A program made the translations under genes and the position numbers. 64,000 nucleotides of DNA, taken from Agarilytica rhodophyticola (GTDB taxonomy: Bacteria; Pseudomonadota; Gammaproteobacteria; Pseudomonadales; Cellvibrionaceae). The stretch is taken from positions 4,742,501 through 4,806,500 of the forward strand of contig NZ_CP020038.1 in NCBI RefSeq assembly GCF_002157225.2. The letters are read 5' to 3'. The stretch's first letter is position 1; each line of letters starts with the position of its first letter. Under the pieces are notes generated by a model. That model saw only the letters and a program-made list of their open reading frames with translations. It was not told the DNA's origin and did no database searches. Positions 1 through 8,118 of this stretch are shown piece after piece.

Positions 1-364
1 CACGTACAGCAGGCTCTGTGAGTAATCATTATTTGATTGAAGCCAAAGACGATCTTTCATAAAACAAATGTTCTTTGGAAAAATTTTGGCTTTCAATTCA
101 TCACTTCTGATTACTATAATCTATTCACTACCTTTAGATTAGGCAGAGATAGAATATAGGTTTTAACTATTAAGCCATTAAAATCAAGCTGTTTTTCACG
201 ACGGCACAGTATTTTAAGGGGCGATGGCTAAATATATTAGGACGATATATTTAGCCTCAGGTTAATAGATTTTATTAACAGACCCTAAAATTATATCGAA
301 GAGACACTACACTTTTTGAAAAAAAAATTATTGTTAAATTTTCATAAATAGAAAAGGAACAACA
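1..364. other. Upstream non-coding stretch, nothing assigned
   Basis: No convincing gene is seen. The stretch is AT-rich. A frame that closes with TGA near position 20 could be the tail of a gene outside the window, but too little is visible to call it. The part just before 365 carries an AGGA-type ribosome binding site for the dehydrogenase that follows. Confidence 0.4.
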
Positions 365-1177
365 ATGCAAAAAACAATACTGATTACGGGTGCTACAGAT
401 GGAATAGGTTTGGAAACAGCGAGACAACTGGTTTCCAAGGATCATAATGTTCTCTTACATGGTCGCAACCCAGCAAAGCTAGATAAAGTAAAACGAGAAC
501 TTTCAGAACTTTCTAGCGCTGCTTCCATTGAAAGCTATATTGCAGATCTATCTAATTTGTTAGACGTTGTAGCCTTTGCCAAAAGCATAAGAGGACAACA
601 TCAAACGTTAGATGCTCTTATTAATAATGCAGGTATTTATGGCACCTCTACTCCGATCACCTCTACTGGTATTGATGTGCGCTTTGTAGTAAATACGATC
701 GCACCTTATTTACTAACCAAGCAACTACTTCCTCTTATGGAGAAGTCAAGTAGAGTGGTTAATTTATCATCGGCTGCACAAGCACCTGTTGATATCGATG
801 CTTTAAGTAAAACAGTACCCCTATCCGATGGCTTGGCATATGCACAGAGCAAACTTGCTCTGACGATGTGGTCTCGTCAGATGGCGATAGATCTAGGGCA
901 GGATGAAGTGGCCATTATTGCAGTAAATCCTAAGTCTATGCTGGGCAGTAAAATGGTCAAAGAAGCCTATGGTGTAGTCGGTGCGGATCTCAGTGTCGGC
1001 GCAGATATATTAGTTAGAGCCGCTATTTCGGATGAATTTAAAGATGCTACGGGACAATATTTTGATAATGATATTGGGCAGTTTGCTTCGCCTCACCCAG
1101 ATGCCCTAGACTCTAACAAATGTATAAAAATCATTGATGCTATGGAAGAAGTATTGAACAAATATGTCGCTTCCTAA
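365..1177 (+). CDS. Short-chain dehydrogenase/reductase (SDR family)
   Basis: A 270-residue classical SDR oxidoreductase. The N-terminus carries the nucleotide-binding TGATDGIG glycine motif (residues 8-15), an NNAG motif near residue 87 follows, and YAQSK near residue 158 supplies the catalytic Tyr and Lys. Length is normal for the family. The ATG follows AAAAGGAACAACA, a good Shine-Dalgarno sequence, so the start is well supported. The substrate cannot be told from sequence; many such proteins are annotated only as NAD(P)-dependent SDRs. The gene appears to be monocistronic, with a strong terminator immediately downstream and a gene on the opposite strand after it. Confidence 0.9.
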   Translation: MQKTILITGATDGIGLETARQLVSKDHNVLLHGRNPAKLDKVKRELSELSSAASIESYIADLSNLLDVVAFAKSIRGQHQTLDALINNAGIYGTSTPITSTGIDVRFVVNTIAPYLLTKQLLPLMEKSSRVVNLSSAAQAPVDIDALSKTVPLSDGLAYAQSKLALTMWSRQMAIDLGQDEVAIIAVNPKSMLGSKMVKEAYGVVGADLSVGADILVRAAISDEFKDATGQYFDNDIGQFASPHPDALDSNKCIKIIDAMEEVLNKYVAS

Positions 1178-1241
1178 AGGCGATCAATAAAATTATTGAG
1201 GTAAGTAATTGTTATCCGCCGTTATTAAGTGCCGACTTTTT

Positions 1242-1277
1242 AAGCCATCACATATATCCAGTGATGGCTCTTTTTTA
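1242..1277 (+). terminator. Rho-independent terminator after the SDR gene
   Basis: AGCCATCAC and GTGATGGCT form a perfect 9-bp stem around a short AT-rich loop, followed by CTTTTTT on the plus strand. It lies 65 bp after the dehydrogenase stop and just before the convergent DUF3103-type gene ends, so it separates the two. Confidence 0.85.
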
Positions 1278-1309
1278 ATGTGATGAATCAGGCATTAGTG
1301 TCTACAGCA

Positions 1310-2536
1310 TTAATTACTATTTATTGTAAAGGGCTCTAGACTTATACGTGCATTACCCGCCGCACAGTTATGATTACTGTACTGCTGATTTTTCTCGATG
1401 GTGTAACAGGTATCCACAAAATCATCGTCGTCACTAAACCAATTACTTGGCATGGCCTCGACTATGATGGCCGCGATTTCTGTCACAGCGGTTAACTCAG
1501 GTAGGCCGAATACTCCCCCTGCTCGCCCGACTGCCTGAATTAGCGCTTGGACTAACTGTTGATAATTACTATCCCCATCATCTTCCCAAAGCTGAATATT
1601 AGCGACGTTGTAGGCGTAATCATTCCAAAAAAGTACTAACTGATTAGGGTAGTAGTTTTTGCCATCTTCATCTAGATAGTGCAATGGTGTAATTTTCAGT
1701 TCCGCTTTATCACCGGATTTTTTAACACCTGAGGTAATCATATAAATCTCAGCGGCACCTTTAATCCAAGGTTCCTTGTCATCATCTAAATGAATTTGTG
1801 TCATCTTAGTAGTATCTTCTGCCAATGCCTGAGCACTTAACATGTTTTTATCCAAGGGTTTTATTGGCGTGTTAATACTTGTTAAAGACTGTAGACCAGC
1901 ATTGCGAAGCGCGTCATTCATTATCTTTACTTTGATATCAAAAGCGGCGCCGCCTTGAGTTTCTACGACAATAACAGGAACTTCAGGCGCGACTTTAGCA
2001 TCGAGAAAAACCACATTGCCAAAGCGATCAAAAGCTTCAATATGCGTCCAGCTATCTTCATCTCCAGCCGGAGGATATGCAAATAATACTTCTTTTGATG
2101 TGAGAGCTTTTATCATATGTTTGGGTTTGAATAGCCATAGCTCCGGAACTTCAAGATTCCCTGATTTCATATAATTTTGACATAACATGTCGTTGCTAAT
2201 ACGAGAGTTCCGAAAGCATTGATTGGTTGCTAAATTGCCCAATTCTTTTAATTTAGCCCTTTGTAATCCATCTTGTCGATTATTCTTGATACTCAGTTTG
2301 TTAACAAACACATCCATCGAAAGCCCTACAGGATTCGCCTGCAATAACTTAAGCGCCTCATTTAATACTGTTTCATCAGACAGCGCTCGTTGGGCCTGTT
2401 GAGCAAGGGCTCGTTTATCAAACGATTGCTTGATATTAAAAGTAGCACCTTCTATTGGTGTTGAACTTGCATAGGAACTTGTTGAGAAAGCCAATAATCC
2501 GCCCAATAAGACTGGCAGTACAGAGGAAAACTTCAT
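1310..2536 (-). CDS. Secreted DUF3103-type protein
   Basis: A 408-residue exported protein. The first ~23 residues form a Sec signal peptide (basic start, a hydrophobic run, then a SYA-S type cleavage region). The mature part is hydrophilic with conserved-looking blocks such as VFAYPPAGDEDSW (near residue 150) and VPVIVVETQGG (near 187). It ends with a Cys pair region that could form a disulfide. From memory this pattern matches DUF3103 proteins of Vibrio and related marine bacteria, whose function is unknown. No protease or hydrolase motif is recognised. It is monocistronic and convergent with the SDR gene. The family call is by recollection and should be treated as probable. Confidence 0.7.
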   Translation of the reverse strand: MKFSSVLPVLLGGLLAFSTSSYASSTPIEGATFNIKQSFDKRALAQQAQRALSDETVLNEALKLLQANPVGLSMDVFVNKLSIKNNRQDGLQRAKLKELGNLATNQCFRNSRISNDMLCQNYMKSGNLEVPELWLFKPKHMIKALTSKEVLFAYPPAGDEDSWTHIEAFDRFGNVVFLDAKVAPEVPVIVVETQGGAAFDIKVKIMNDALRNAGLQSLTSINTPIKPLDKNMLSAQALAEDTTKMTQIHLDDDKEPWIKGAAEIYMITSGVKKSGDKAELKITPLHYLDEDGKNYYPNQLVLFWNDYAYNVANIQLWEDDGDSNYQQLVQALIQAVGRAGGVFGLPELTAVTEIAAIIVEAMPSNWFSDDDDFVDTCYTIEKNQQYSNHNCAAGNARISLEPFTINSN

Positions 2537-2797
2537 CGATAATCACCTACTTTTAGTTGGTTAAGTATTGGATTAAAACCTATCTATAAGCCTGTAAAAC
2601 TAGCTTTACTTTAATTGTTTGAAAATAAAGAATCATTAAATATTCTCATGTCTATTTAAAAAGTCATCTATCACGGTTTTCTGTCATTTAATAAAATAAA
2701 AATGGCATGATGAATAGCAAAAATAGCTGAGAAAAAAATGAACTTATAGAATGGGCATATACATACTCTTATTAGGCTTTTATACTGAGACTTACTT

Positions 2798-3589
2798 ATG
2801 GATGCAGGATCGAGTTACAACACAACGTTAAACAGAGAATTTGGGCTTGGAACGCGCGATATAAAAAATGAACATAAAAACGAGGCGACATCTCTATCAA
2901 GGACAAGGGCCACACGACAGCAGTTACCGTCGGCTAGCACTAGTTTAATCACGAGTTCGTCCAAAACTACCACAGCTACAGAAAACATAGATTTAAACAA
3001 TCTTGTAGCACAACGGTTACGCTATAGACTAAAACCAGGATTACCTATCTCCCCTACTCTTTACAATGTCTTAGACCCCGACTCAAGAGCAGCAACCCCC
3101 CACTTGGAACCAGATAAGACAAGTAAGACAGTTAAAATAAAAGCGCTTGCGATAACATCTAAACAGCATCCTCATATTGTGTTTGGACAAGGGCATGAAG
3201 AAGCTGTCATGCGCTTTAACAAGTTGCCTAAAGACCATCCCTTTATTGAAGTTTGTGGGGAGGGATCTGCAAGAGGAGGAGTTGTCGAAGCTACAAACAA
3301 AAGGAACCAAGAATTTCGAATATCAGGTACGCGTATAGGTGGTTATCTTGCATCTAAACTCCCAAAACCGGATAGTATCGACCATGAGTTCATACGAATG
3401 ATTATCTGCCATAACGCAGTTGTAAACCAGCACACGGGAATATCTGTAGCGCAAGAAACAGCTAATCAGACAGGTAGAATTGTACTTGGTTGTATGAATG
3501 AAGTGGGCTTAACGGAGGATGGACGACTCGAATATGAAGGCGATGATCCTATCGCAATATACCCAAGCCCAGCTCATCGCCTGTGGTAA
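2798..3589 (+). CDS. Hypothetical protein, low-complexity N-terminus, compact C-terminal domain
   Basis: A 263-residue protein without signal peptide or membrane segment. Residues 1-65 are Ser/Thr/Arg-rich and probably disordered. Residues 105-255 look like a folded alpha/beta domain with strand-turn blocks: FIEVCGEGSARGG, a following SGTRIGGYLASKL helix, IRMIICHNA and SVAQETANQTG. The order 'strand ending in a turn, LA-type helix, strand ending in Cys-x-Asn/Ala, SxAQxxA helix' recalls caspase-like (clan CD) domains of bacterial toxins. The expected HG is not clearly present, so this is only a suggestion. No strong Shine-Dalgarno is seen before the ATG. It stands alone, about 180 bp before a lipoprotein gene on the same strand. 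Confidence 0.6.
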   Translation: MDAGSSYNTTLNREFGLGTRDIKNEHKNEATSLSRTRATRQQLPSASTSLITSSSKTTTATENIDLNNLVAQRLRYRLKPGLPISPTLYNVLDPDSRAATPHLEPDKTSKTVKIKALAITSKQHPHIVFGQGHEEAVMRFNKLPKDHPFIEVCGEGSARGGVVEATNKRNQEFRISGTRIGGYLASKLPKPDSIDHEFIRMIICHNAVVNQHTGISVAQETANQTGRIVLGCMNEVGLTEDGRLEYEGDDPIAIYPSPAHRLW

Positions 3590-3770
3590 TTCTTCAGCAA
3601 ATTAGTAAGCTTAGTCACAATCTGCGACGAAAATAACAACCACTACTGAAGATTTGTTGAAGGGTATTCGCTGTTGTGTAAGGATCACTCAAAGCTTTAC
3701 ATGTTATTATAATCGTGCTCTGCCATCAGGCACGTCAATATATACTCAATCATATAGAAGAGGATAAAAG

Positions 3771-4349
3771 TTGTACTACGCTAAACCTATTTTAATAATA
3801 TTTTTCATCAGCTTTATTGGGTGTGGCTTTTCAAATGATGATGATTCATCAGGAAAAGCTCGTCCAGCAGCAGAACATTCCGCTAGTAATTTAGCCTTAA
3901 AAAGTGTATCGCTAAAATCACGAAAGATAAACAGCGGCAGTCAAAGCGCCCAAGTCCGTGTTGCCAGAGTTGTCAGAGTCGTAGATTTATTAAGAGAAAG
4001 TGATTTAGAAGCAAAAGTTGTGGTAATAGATTTAGGAGGATCTACTGATTTATCACCCACCAAGAAGATATATTTTACTTTATACAATAAAGGTGAAATG
4101 TTTAGTACTGATGCAGCTTTTGACCTAGGAAATTATATGGATTTAATATCGGCTGAAAAATTAAATAATCATAGTTTTAAAGTAAAAGTTGAAAACCTTG
4201 ATATAAATGCTTTAGGCATACAAAAAGAAGAGTATATTATTGACGCTAGTGAAGCCGTTAAAAGTATTTTAAATATTGATTGTGGTGATGAGTTTGATTG
4301 TAAAGAATCCGTTAACTTTGAAGCTACAATAGATTTTAAAAAGCTATAA
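3771..4349 (+). CDS. Hypothetical lipoprotein, TTG start
   Basis: A 192-residue predicted lipoprotein. The first 18 residues are a lipoprotein signal sequence ending in the lipobox FIGC, after which an Asp/Ser-rich linker starts the mature chain. The mature part has no recognised domain. The start codon is TTG, supported by a GAGG motif about 8 bases upstream and by the position of the signal sequence; no ATG is available that would keep the signal peptide. AT content is higher than in neighbouring genes. Probably anchored to a membrane; function unknown. Confidence 0.7.
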   Translation: MYYAKPILIIFFISFIGCGFSNDDDSSGKARPAAEHSASNLALKSVSLKSRKINSGSQSAQVRVARVVRVVDLLRESDLEAKVVVIDLGGSTDLSPTKKIYFTLYNKGEMFSTDAAFDLGNYMDLISAEKLNNHSFKVKVENLDINALGIQKEEYIIDASEAVKSILNIDCGDEFDCKESVNFEATIDFKKL

Positions 4350-4376
4350 CTATACCTTGACTAATAATAGCTGGAT

Positions 4377-5093
4377 TTAAATGGCTCGAGGTGTTGTGCA
4401 AGCGATATGACGAAACTCCCTTGTCATATGAGCTTGATCGCTAAAACCAAAGTTAATCGCCACATTAGCAAGATCGTTGTTATTATTTTTACGTAAAAAA
4501 AGAATTGCCTCCTTGACTCTTAAAATACGTTGAAAATACTTTGGCGTCATTCCTAGCCATGTGTTGCATAACCTTTCTACTTGGCGTTGACTCAAGCCCA
4601 CATATTGGTCCAGACCTGCCAGTTTTTCTACATGAGTGATACCGTCTAAGATTTTCTGCATCGATACAGGCATTAAGCGAGAAACATCCATATGCTGGCG
4701 TGACCAATCAATTAAGGTATCAACATGATGATCGCTATTATTTGCCTGCTGCATTAACGCATCGAATATCTTATAAAGATGTCGATAACAGGCTTCATTG
4801 CGAGGTATATGGGTAGGTTCACAATAACGCCTACCAAAGACGGCGTAACCCATAGCAGGGTGCATACGAATGCCGGCAATCAGAGACCCCGGCGATAATG
4901 TTATGAACTGCGTTACTTTATTAACGGGCAGCATAATAACTCCGCGAGGGAGTATTTTGCTGCCAATTAAAACTTCTTCTCCCAAGTTAAAAACAATGCC
5001 ACTACCGGCATCAGGATAAAGAGGTTTAACAATTGGTTGAGGTTGAGAGCCAGGCACAGATGCTCGCCAGACTCCTTGCACAACGCTAGACAA
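4377..5093 (-). CDS. AraC-family transcriptional regulator
   Basis: About 238 residues. The C-terminal 90 residues form an AraC/XylS double helix-turn-helix: the first helix pair around SQRQVERLCNTWLGMTPK and the second around NDLANVAINFGFSDQAHMTREF, with the family-typical GFSDQAHMxREF block. The N-terminal half resembles the DUF6597-type sensor region found in many AraC proteins. The start shown is a TTG; the open frame continues upstream without an ATG into the end of the AhpD gene, and a GTG five codons later is an alternative, so the true start is uncertain. It lies 43 bp downstream of the AhpD-like gene on the same strand and probably shares its transcript. Confidence 0.85.
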   Translation of the reverse strand: MSSVVQGVWRASVPGSQPQPIVKPLYPDAGSGIVFNLGEEVLIGSKILPRGVIMLPVNKVTQFITLSPGSLIAGIRMHPAMGYAVFGRRYCEPTHIPRNEACYRHLYKIFDALMQQANNSDHHVDTLIDWSRQHMDVSRLMPVSMQKILDGITHVEKLAGLDQYVGLSQRQVERLCNTWLGMTPKYFQRILRVKEAILFLRKNNNNDLANVAINFGFSDQAHMTREFRHIACTTPRAI

Positions 5094-5136
5094 GCATCCT
5101 GTCGGCTGACAAATTTGAAAGCTTAATGTCTGTATT

Positions 5137-5601
5137 TTACTTTTGCGGTTTATAACTACCCACCTCAGGTTTAAAAGCTTTTACAACGCGGTTCCAACTA
5201 TTGATTGCATTTACAGCAACTGTCAAATCAATCAAGACCTTTTCACCCAATACAGCAACAGTAGATTTGTACGTTTGATCATCAATAGCCTGCCCAGCAG
5301 TCAAACATTCGGCCCATGCCAATGCTGTGCGTTCTACTTCTGTATACATCGGCATATCGCGCCAAGCAGAAAGCCCTATAAGTCTCTCGTTTGACTCACC
5401 CAATTCTAGAGCATCTTTACTATGCATATCTACACAAAATGCGCACTGATTGATCTGCGATACTCTCAGTTTCACCAATTCCCAGGTAGCAACAGTAACG
5501 GTGTCCGAGGCGCTAAAGTGGTCGCGTAAGTAAGCTTCTTGCTTCATTAATATCTGTATCGCATCTGGCGCTAAGCTGAAATAGTCTACACGTAGAGTCA
5601 T
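5137..5601 (-). CDS. Carboxymuconolactone decarboxylase / AhpD-family protein
   Basis: A 154-residue AhpD-like alkylhydroperoxidase-fold protein. The family signature with a redox CxxC pair is seen as CAFCVDMHS near residue 63, flanked by helices typical of the fold. The ATG at 5601 is chosen over an earlier one because AAGGAGACAAGAT precedes it, a near-ideal Shine-Dalgarno at good spacing. Proteins of this group act in peroxide or carbonyl detoxification using the Cys pair; the substrate is not predictable here. It is the first gene of a two-gene unit with the AraC regulator, a common pairing in which the regulator responds to stress. Confidence 0.85.
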   Translation of the reverse strand: MTLRVDYFSLAPDAIQILMKQEAYLRDHFSASDTVTVATWELVKLRVSQINQCAFCVDMHSKDALELGESNERLIGLSAWRDMPMYTEVERTALAWAECLTAGQAIDDQTYKSTVAVLGEKVLIDLTVAVNAINSWNRVVKAFKPEVGSYKPQK

Positions 5602-5871
5602 ATCTTGTCTCCTTATAAAAGGCAAATTAACAAAAGGCGAGTGAATAAATGTAAGACAACAAGATATACCCTAAACCAGCATATGTATTGAATATTATCG
5701 ACATAATAACAAGCTATGTAACCCAATGATCGTTGCTGTTACCAAGTGAAGGGTAGGATGTGAGACAGATGATTTTTTTAATATCGCACACCTTATTGCG
5801 GCGGGATTATTAACGAATCGAACACCTCGAACCCATTTATTTAATTTTAAACATTATATGGACTAACAACT

Positions 5872-6249
5872 ATGAAATTATTTCAAGCCCTTTTAGCAAC
5901 TTTTCTATTTTCGGTTTCAGTAATAGCATCCGCCGGAGCAACTTTCAGCCATGACGTTGACTTTGGCGACGACTTTTTACATGGCGGAGTATCTGCTGCT
6001 GACAAGAGCAGCGATACTAAGCAATACATCGGTTGCTATATCAATGCTTTTCAAAGCAACAACGTTGTCATATGTGTAGCCAGAAACGCTTCGGGCAGCT
6101 CTAAGACGTGTATGAATACTTCGCCCACTGAAGGTATGCTCAATAGTGTGGCATCCATTTCAAACGCCTCATTTATATCTGCAACAATTAACGATAGTGG
6201 TGTATGTACAAGAATATTGACACACTCAAATTCTGCATTTATTGAATAA
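5872..6249 (+). CDS. Small secreted hypothetical protein
   Basis: A 125-residue protein with a clear Sec signal peptide (about 22 residues, cleavage after an ASAGA-type region). The mature part contains four Cys residues (CYINAF, VICVAR, KTCMN, GVCTR), suggesting two disulfides after export. It matches no family I recognise. The gene is followed after about 80 bp by another small gene on the same strand, and the two may be co-transcribed. Confidence 0.65.
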   Translation: MKLFQALLATFLFSVSVIASAGATFSHDVDFGDDFLHGGVSAADKSSDTKQYIGCYINAFQSNNVVICVARNASGSSKTCMNTSPTEGMLNSVASISNASFISATINDSGVCTRILTHSNSAFIE

Positions 6250-6327
6250 GTATTTACAGGCACCTCTATTAATTGGTTTTGACCTCAGCACGAATCTAAC
6301 GGTCAAAATACAATAATAAAGGTGCCC

Positions 6328-6897
6328 ATGCCTAAAGGTAATAGGATTATGTTAACAGCGAAAATATTATTTGCTACTGCGACGGGCTTTTTGGCAGGTA
6401 TATTGGCCAGCCCATTTGTAAGCGAACAGCCCATTGTGCCAAAAGAGGCACCCTTTATGGCTAAACATTCTATATCTAATATATCTCAAAATAGTGCTGA
6501 TGATAAATTGCTCGCAAGCATCGAAGCTGTAAAGGCTATGCTTATTGAACAAAGTATCCGCTTAGAATCAGCAGAAGAAGGGATTAACTATCTACTGGAT
6601 TCGAGTTCCTTGGCTAACCAATCACACTACAGTGCCGATACTCATATCCACAAAGAGAATATCTCAAATGACGCTGTTATCGAAGAACAGAAAGATTCGG
6701 CAAGTTATCAGCAGCTATCTGCATATGTAGATGCCCAATTACAGGCGGGCACCTGGTCTAAAGATAATGCTTATCATATGCTGGCCGAAACAGCTAATTT
6801 ATCCCATACTAGTCGAACCGAGATACAACTTAGAATCGTACAGGCAATAAATGAAGGTCAACTTGAGATAGAAGATCCCTCAATACCTCTGTTCTAA
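6328..6897 (+). CDS. Hypothetical single-pass membrane-anchored protein
   Basis: About 189 residues. One hydrophobic segment near the N-terminus (residues ~10-28, FATATGFLAGILASPF) would anchor a mostly helical, Glu/Ser/Asn-rich outer domain. The stretch SIEAVKAMLIEQSIRLESAEEGI (residues ~60-80) looks coiled-coil forming. The start is ambiguous: the ATG at 6328 follows AAAGGTGCCC, a GTG lies six bases earlier, and an ATG at 6349 is preceded by AGGATT. No function can be assigned. Confidence 0.6.
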   Translation: MPKGNRIMLTAKILFATATGFLAGILASPFVSEQPIVPKEAPFMAKHSISNISQNSADDKLLASIEAVKAMLIEQSIRLESAEEGINYLLDSSSLANQSHYSADTHIHKENISNDAVIEEQKDSASYQQLSAYVDAQLQAGTWSKDNAYHMLAETANLSHTSRTEIQLRIVQAINEGQLEIEDPSIPLF

Positions 6898-7118
6898 ATA
6901 TTTTAAGATCCAGTGGCTCATATGGTTGATAAGCATGACGATGTCTATCTTCCTGTCCATCTTCCTATCTTTATTTGGCTTAAAAGTGAGCTAGAAAAGA
7001 AAAGAGCGAAATAAAACCCTATGCAGAAGACATTATACGCCGGGGATTCGATCAATAAAGAGACAGTTTTGCACTACATTACGCATCAACCTAAACACGA
7101 CATTAAAAATTAAGATCT
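6898..7118. other. Left flank of the integron, no clear gene
   Basis: The region between the membrane-anchored protein gene and the last cassette. A 30-codon plus-strand frame starting at an ATG near 6922 is present but has no family resemblance and no strong ribosome binding site. I see no attC site or terminator with a T-tract here. Confidence 0.3.
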
Positions 7119-7250
7119 TTAATTATTTTTTATCAAATACTTAAAAGACATAAATTTTTTGTCTAATCCGGCCTGTGCATTGTTAACAGCTTCGCGCCCT
7201 TTTTCATTCTCGCACTCACGGATATTGATAGCGTTAAAATCTTTTGCCAT
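7119..7250 (-). CDS. Small hypothetical protein or gene remnant at the array's far end
   Basis: A 43-codon frame (MAKDFNAINIREC... ending KYLIKNN) lying right after the core of the last attC site. Amino-acid composition and codon use look protein-like. The same frame stays open upstream through the attC to 7364, with the plausible residues TITGKLVALHGLPEIVGG just before the ATG. It may therefore be a genuine small cassette gene, or the C-terminal end of a longer gene interrupted by the attC. GGCGGG directly precedes the ATG but is too close for a good Shine-Dalgarno. Family not recognised. Confidence 0.35.
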   Translation of the reverse strand: MAKDFNAINIRECENEKGREAVNNAQAGLDKKFMSFKYLIKNN

Positions 7251-7303
7251 CCCGCCAACGATCTCAGGCAATCCGTGTAGAGCGACCAGTTTACCCGTGA
7301 TGG

Positions 7304-7379
7304 TTTTAACGCCTTTAGCAAAGGCAAATTGCGGAACCGAAGGCGTAGTAATTTGCCCACTTGCCTAAATTTGTTAAGG
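7304..7379 (-). repeat. attC site following the phosphatase cassette
   Basis: Read on the minus strand: CCTTAAC opens the site and GGCGTTAAAA closes it, with GGCAAATT and AATTTGCC as a matched inverted repeat around a central GCCTTCGGT hairpin. It begins 14 bp after the phosphatase stop, the usual spacing in cassettes. Confidence 0.75.
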
Positions 7380-7393
7380 GCTGAATCCTAGCA

Positions 7394-7720
7394 CTAACTC
7401 TCCAAGTACACCCCAACAACAGTTTCTAGTTCTTGGACCAACTCTGGATCCATGTACTTATATTCATCAGGGATATCTAAGACGTGGACTGGCTTATGAT
7501 CTAACATCCGAGTGAACTCTGCTTTAAGCCTATTTTTATGCTTTTGCTCCATGACGAATATCACGTCAGCCCAGCGGATATCCGCTGGGCTGACTGTTTT
7601 TTTAGCCCGCGGGCTAGTGCCCGCAGACTTAGCATTGAAATCAGGGTGTTTTCTCCATATGGCTTCAGCTGTAGGGCTACGCCACTGATTCCTACTACAT
7701 ATAAACAATAGATTTCGCAT
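7394..7720 (-). CDS. Low-molecular-weight protein tyrosine phosphatase-like protein
   Basis: A 108-residue protein. Residues 8-15 read CSRNQWRS, the CX5R phosphate-binding loop of low-molecular-weight phosphatases placed close to the N-terminus as in that family, followed by PTAEAIWR, also typical. It is shorter than the ~150-residue enzymes and matches the compact cassette-borne version often annotated as a phosphotyrosine phosphatase. An Asp in DIPDEYKYMD (near 90) is a candidate general acid. It starts at an ATG three bases after the stop of the small basic protein gene, so the two are translationally linked and share one cassette ended by the attC at 7304-7379. Confidence 0.8.
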   Translation of the reverse strand: MRNLLFICSRNQWRSPTAEAIWRKHPDFNAKSAGTSPRAKKTVSPADIRWADVIFVMEQKHKNRLKAEFTRMLDHKPVHVLDIPDEYKYMDPELVQELETVVGVYLES

Positions 7721-7723
7721 ACT

Positions 7724-7942
7724 TTACTCTTTCTCGGGAAGCTCAGTATCTAGGGTTTGACGTACAGTTCGCTTGGGGTACTCGATACCTAGTTGCCTAG
7801 CTCTACGAAGTTTTTCAGAACGTGTATACATCAACTTCCAGTTTTTCTCCGAAATCCATTGCTTTTCAGTTTTAGCACTATTCTTTCGGGACTTAATTTT
7901 GGTCTTGGATCTTCTCCAAGCCCTACCTCTTAATTCATCCAT
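7724..7942 (-). CDS. Small basic hypothetical protein
   Basis: A 72-residue, very Lys/Arg-rich protein (RGRAWRRSKTKIKSRKNSAK at the N-terminus). GAGGAAAGAGCA before the ATG is a strong ribosome binding site, so I take the gene as real. No domain is recognised; the charge suggests nucleic-acid binding, which is only inference. It is the first gene of the cassette that also holds the phosphatase, with three bases between the stop and the next ATG. Confidence 0.6.
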   Translation of the reverse strand: MDELRGRAWRRSKTKIKSRKNSAKTEKQWISEKNWKLMYTRSEKLRRARQLGIEYPKRTVRQTLDTELPEKE

Positions 7943-7970
7943 TGCTCTTTCCTCTATTAATTATCGGGTT

Positions 7971-7989
7971 CAGCAGCCGCGGTAATACG
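7971..7989. other. 19-bp identity to the universal 16S rRNA 530 region
   Basis: CAGCAGCCGCGGTAATACG is identical to the highly conserved small-subunit rRNA segment around E. coli positions 518-536. The flanking bases do not continue the rRNA sequence. It lies in the leader between the attC at 8013-8101 and the small basic protein gene. Confidence 0.7.
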
Positions 7990-8012
7990 AAGAGGATTCC
8001 TAATTTTTGTGC

Positions 8013-8101
8013 GCTTAACGCTTAGCTAAGGGGCATATACATAGCGCGTAACAATGGCGAAGCTACGCCATGTATGTGGCCCTTTTGAGTGCCTTGTTAG
8101 A
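8013..8101 (-). repeat. attC site following the flavodoxin-fold cassette
   Basis: On the minus strand it runs from TCTAACAAGG to GCGTTAAGC. GGGCCACATACAT pairs with ATGTATATGCCC with one unpaired base, and GGCGTAGCTTCGCC forms a central hairpin. The extrahelical base and the overall 89-bp length fit attC sites. Confidence 0.85.
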
Positions 8102-8118
8102 AGCACTTACACATGTAT

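Noticed and set aside
7971-7989. A 16S rRNA gene or fragment
   Set aside because: The identity stops at 19 bases on both sides, so it is not an rRNA gene; kept only as an observation.
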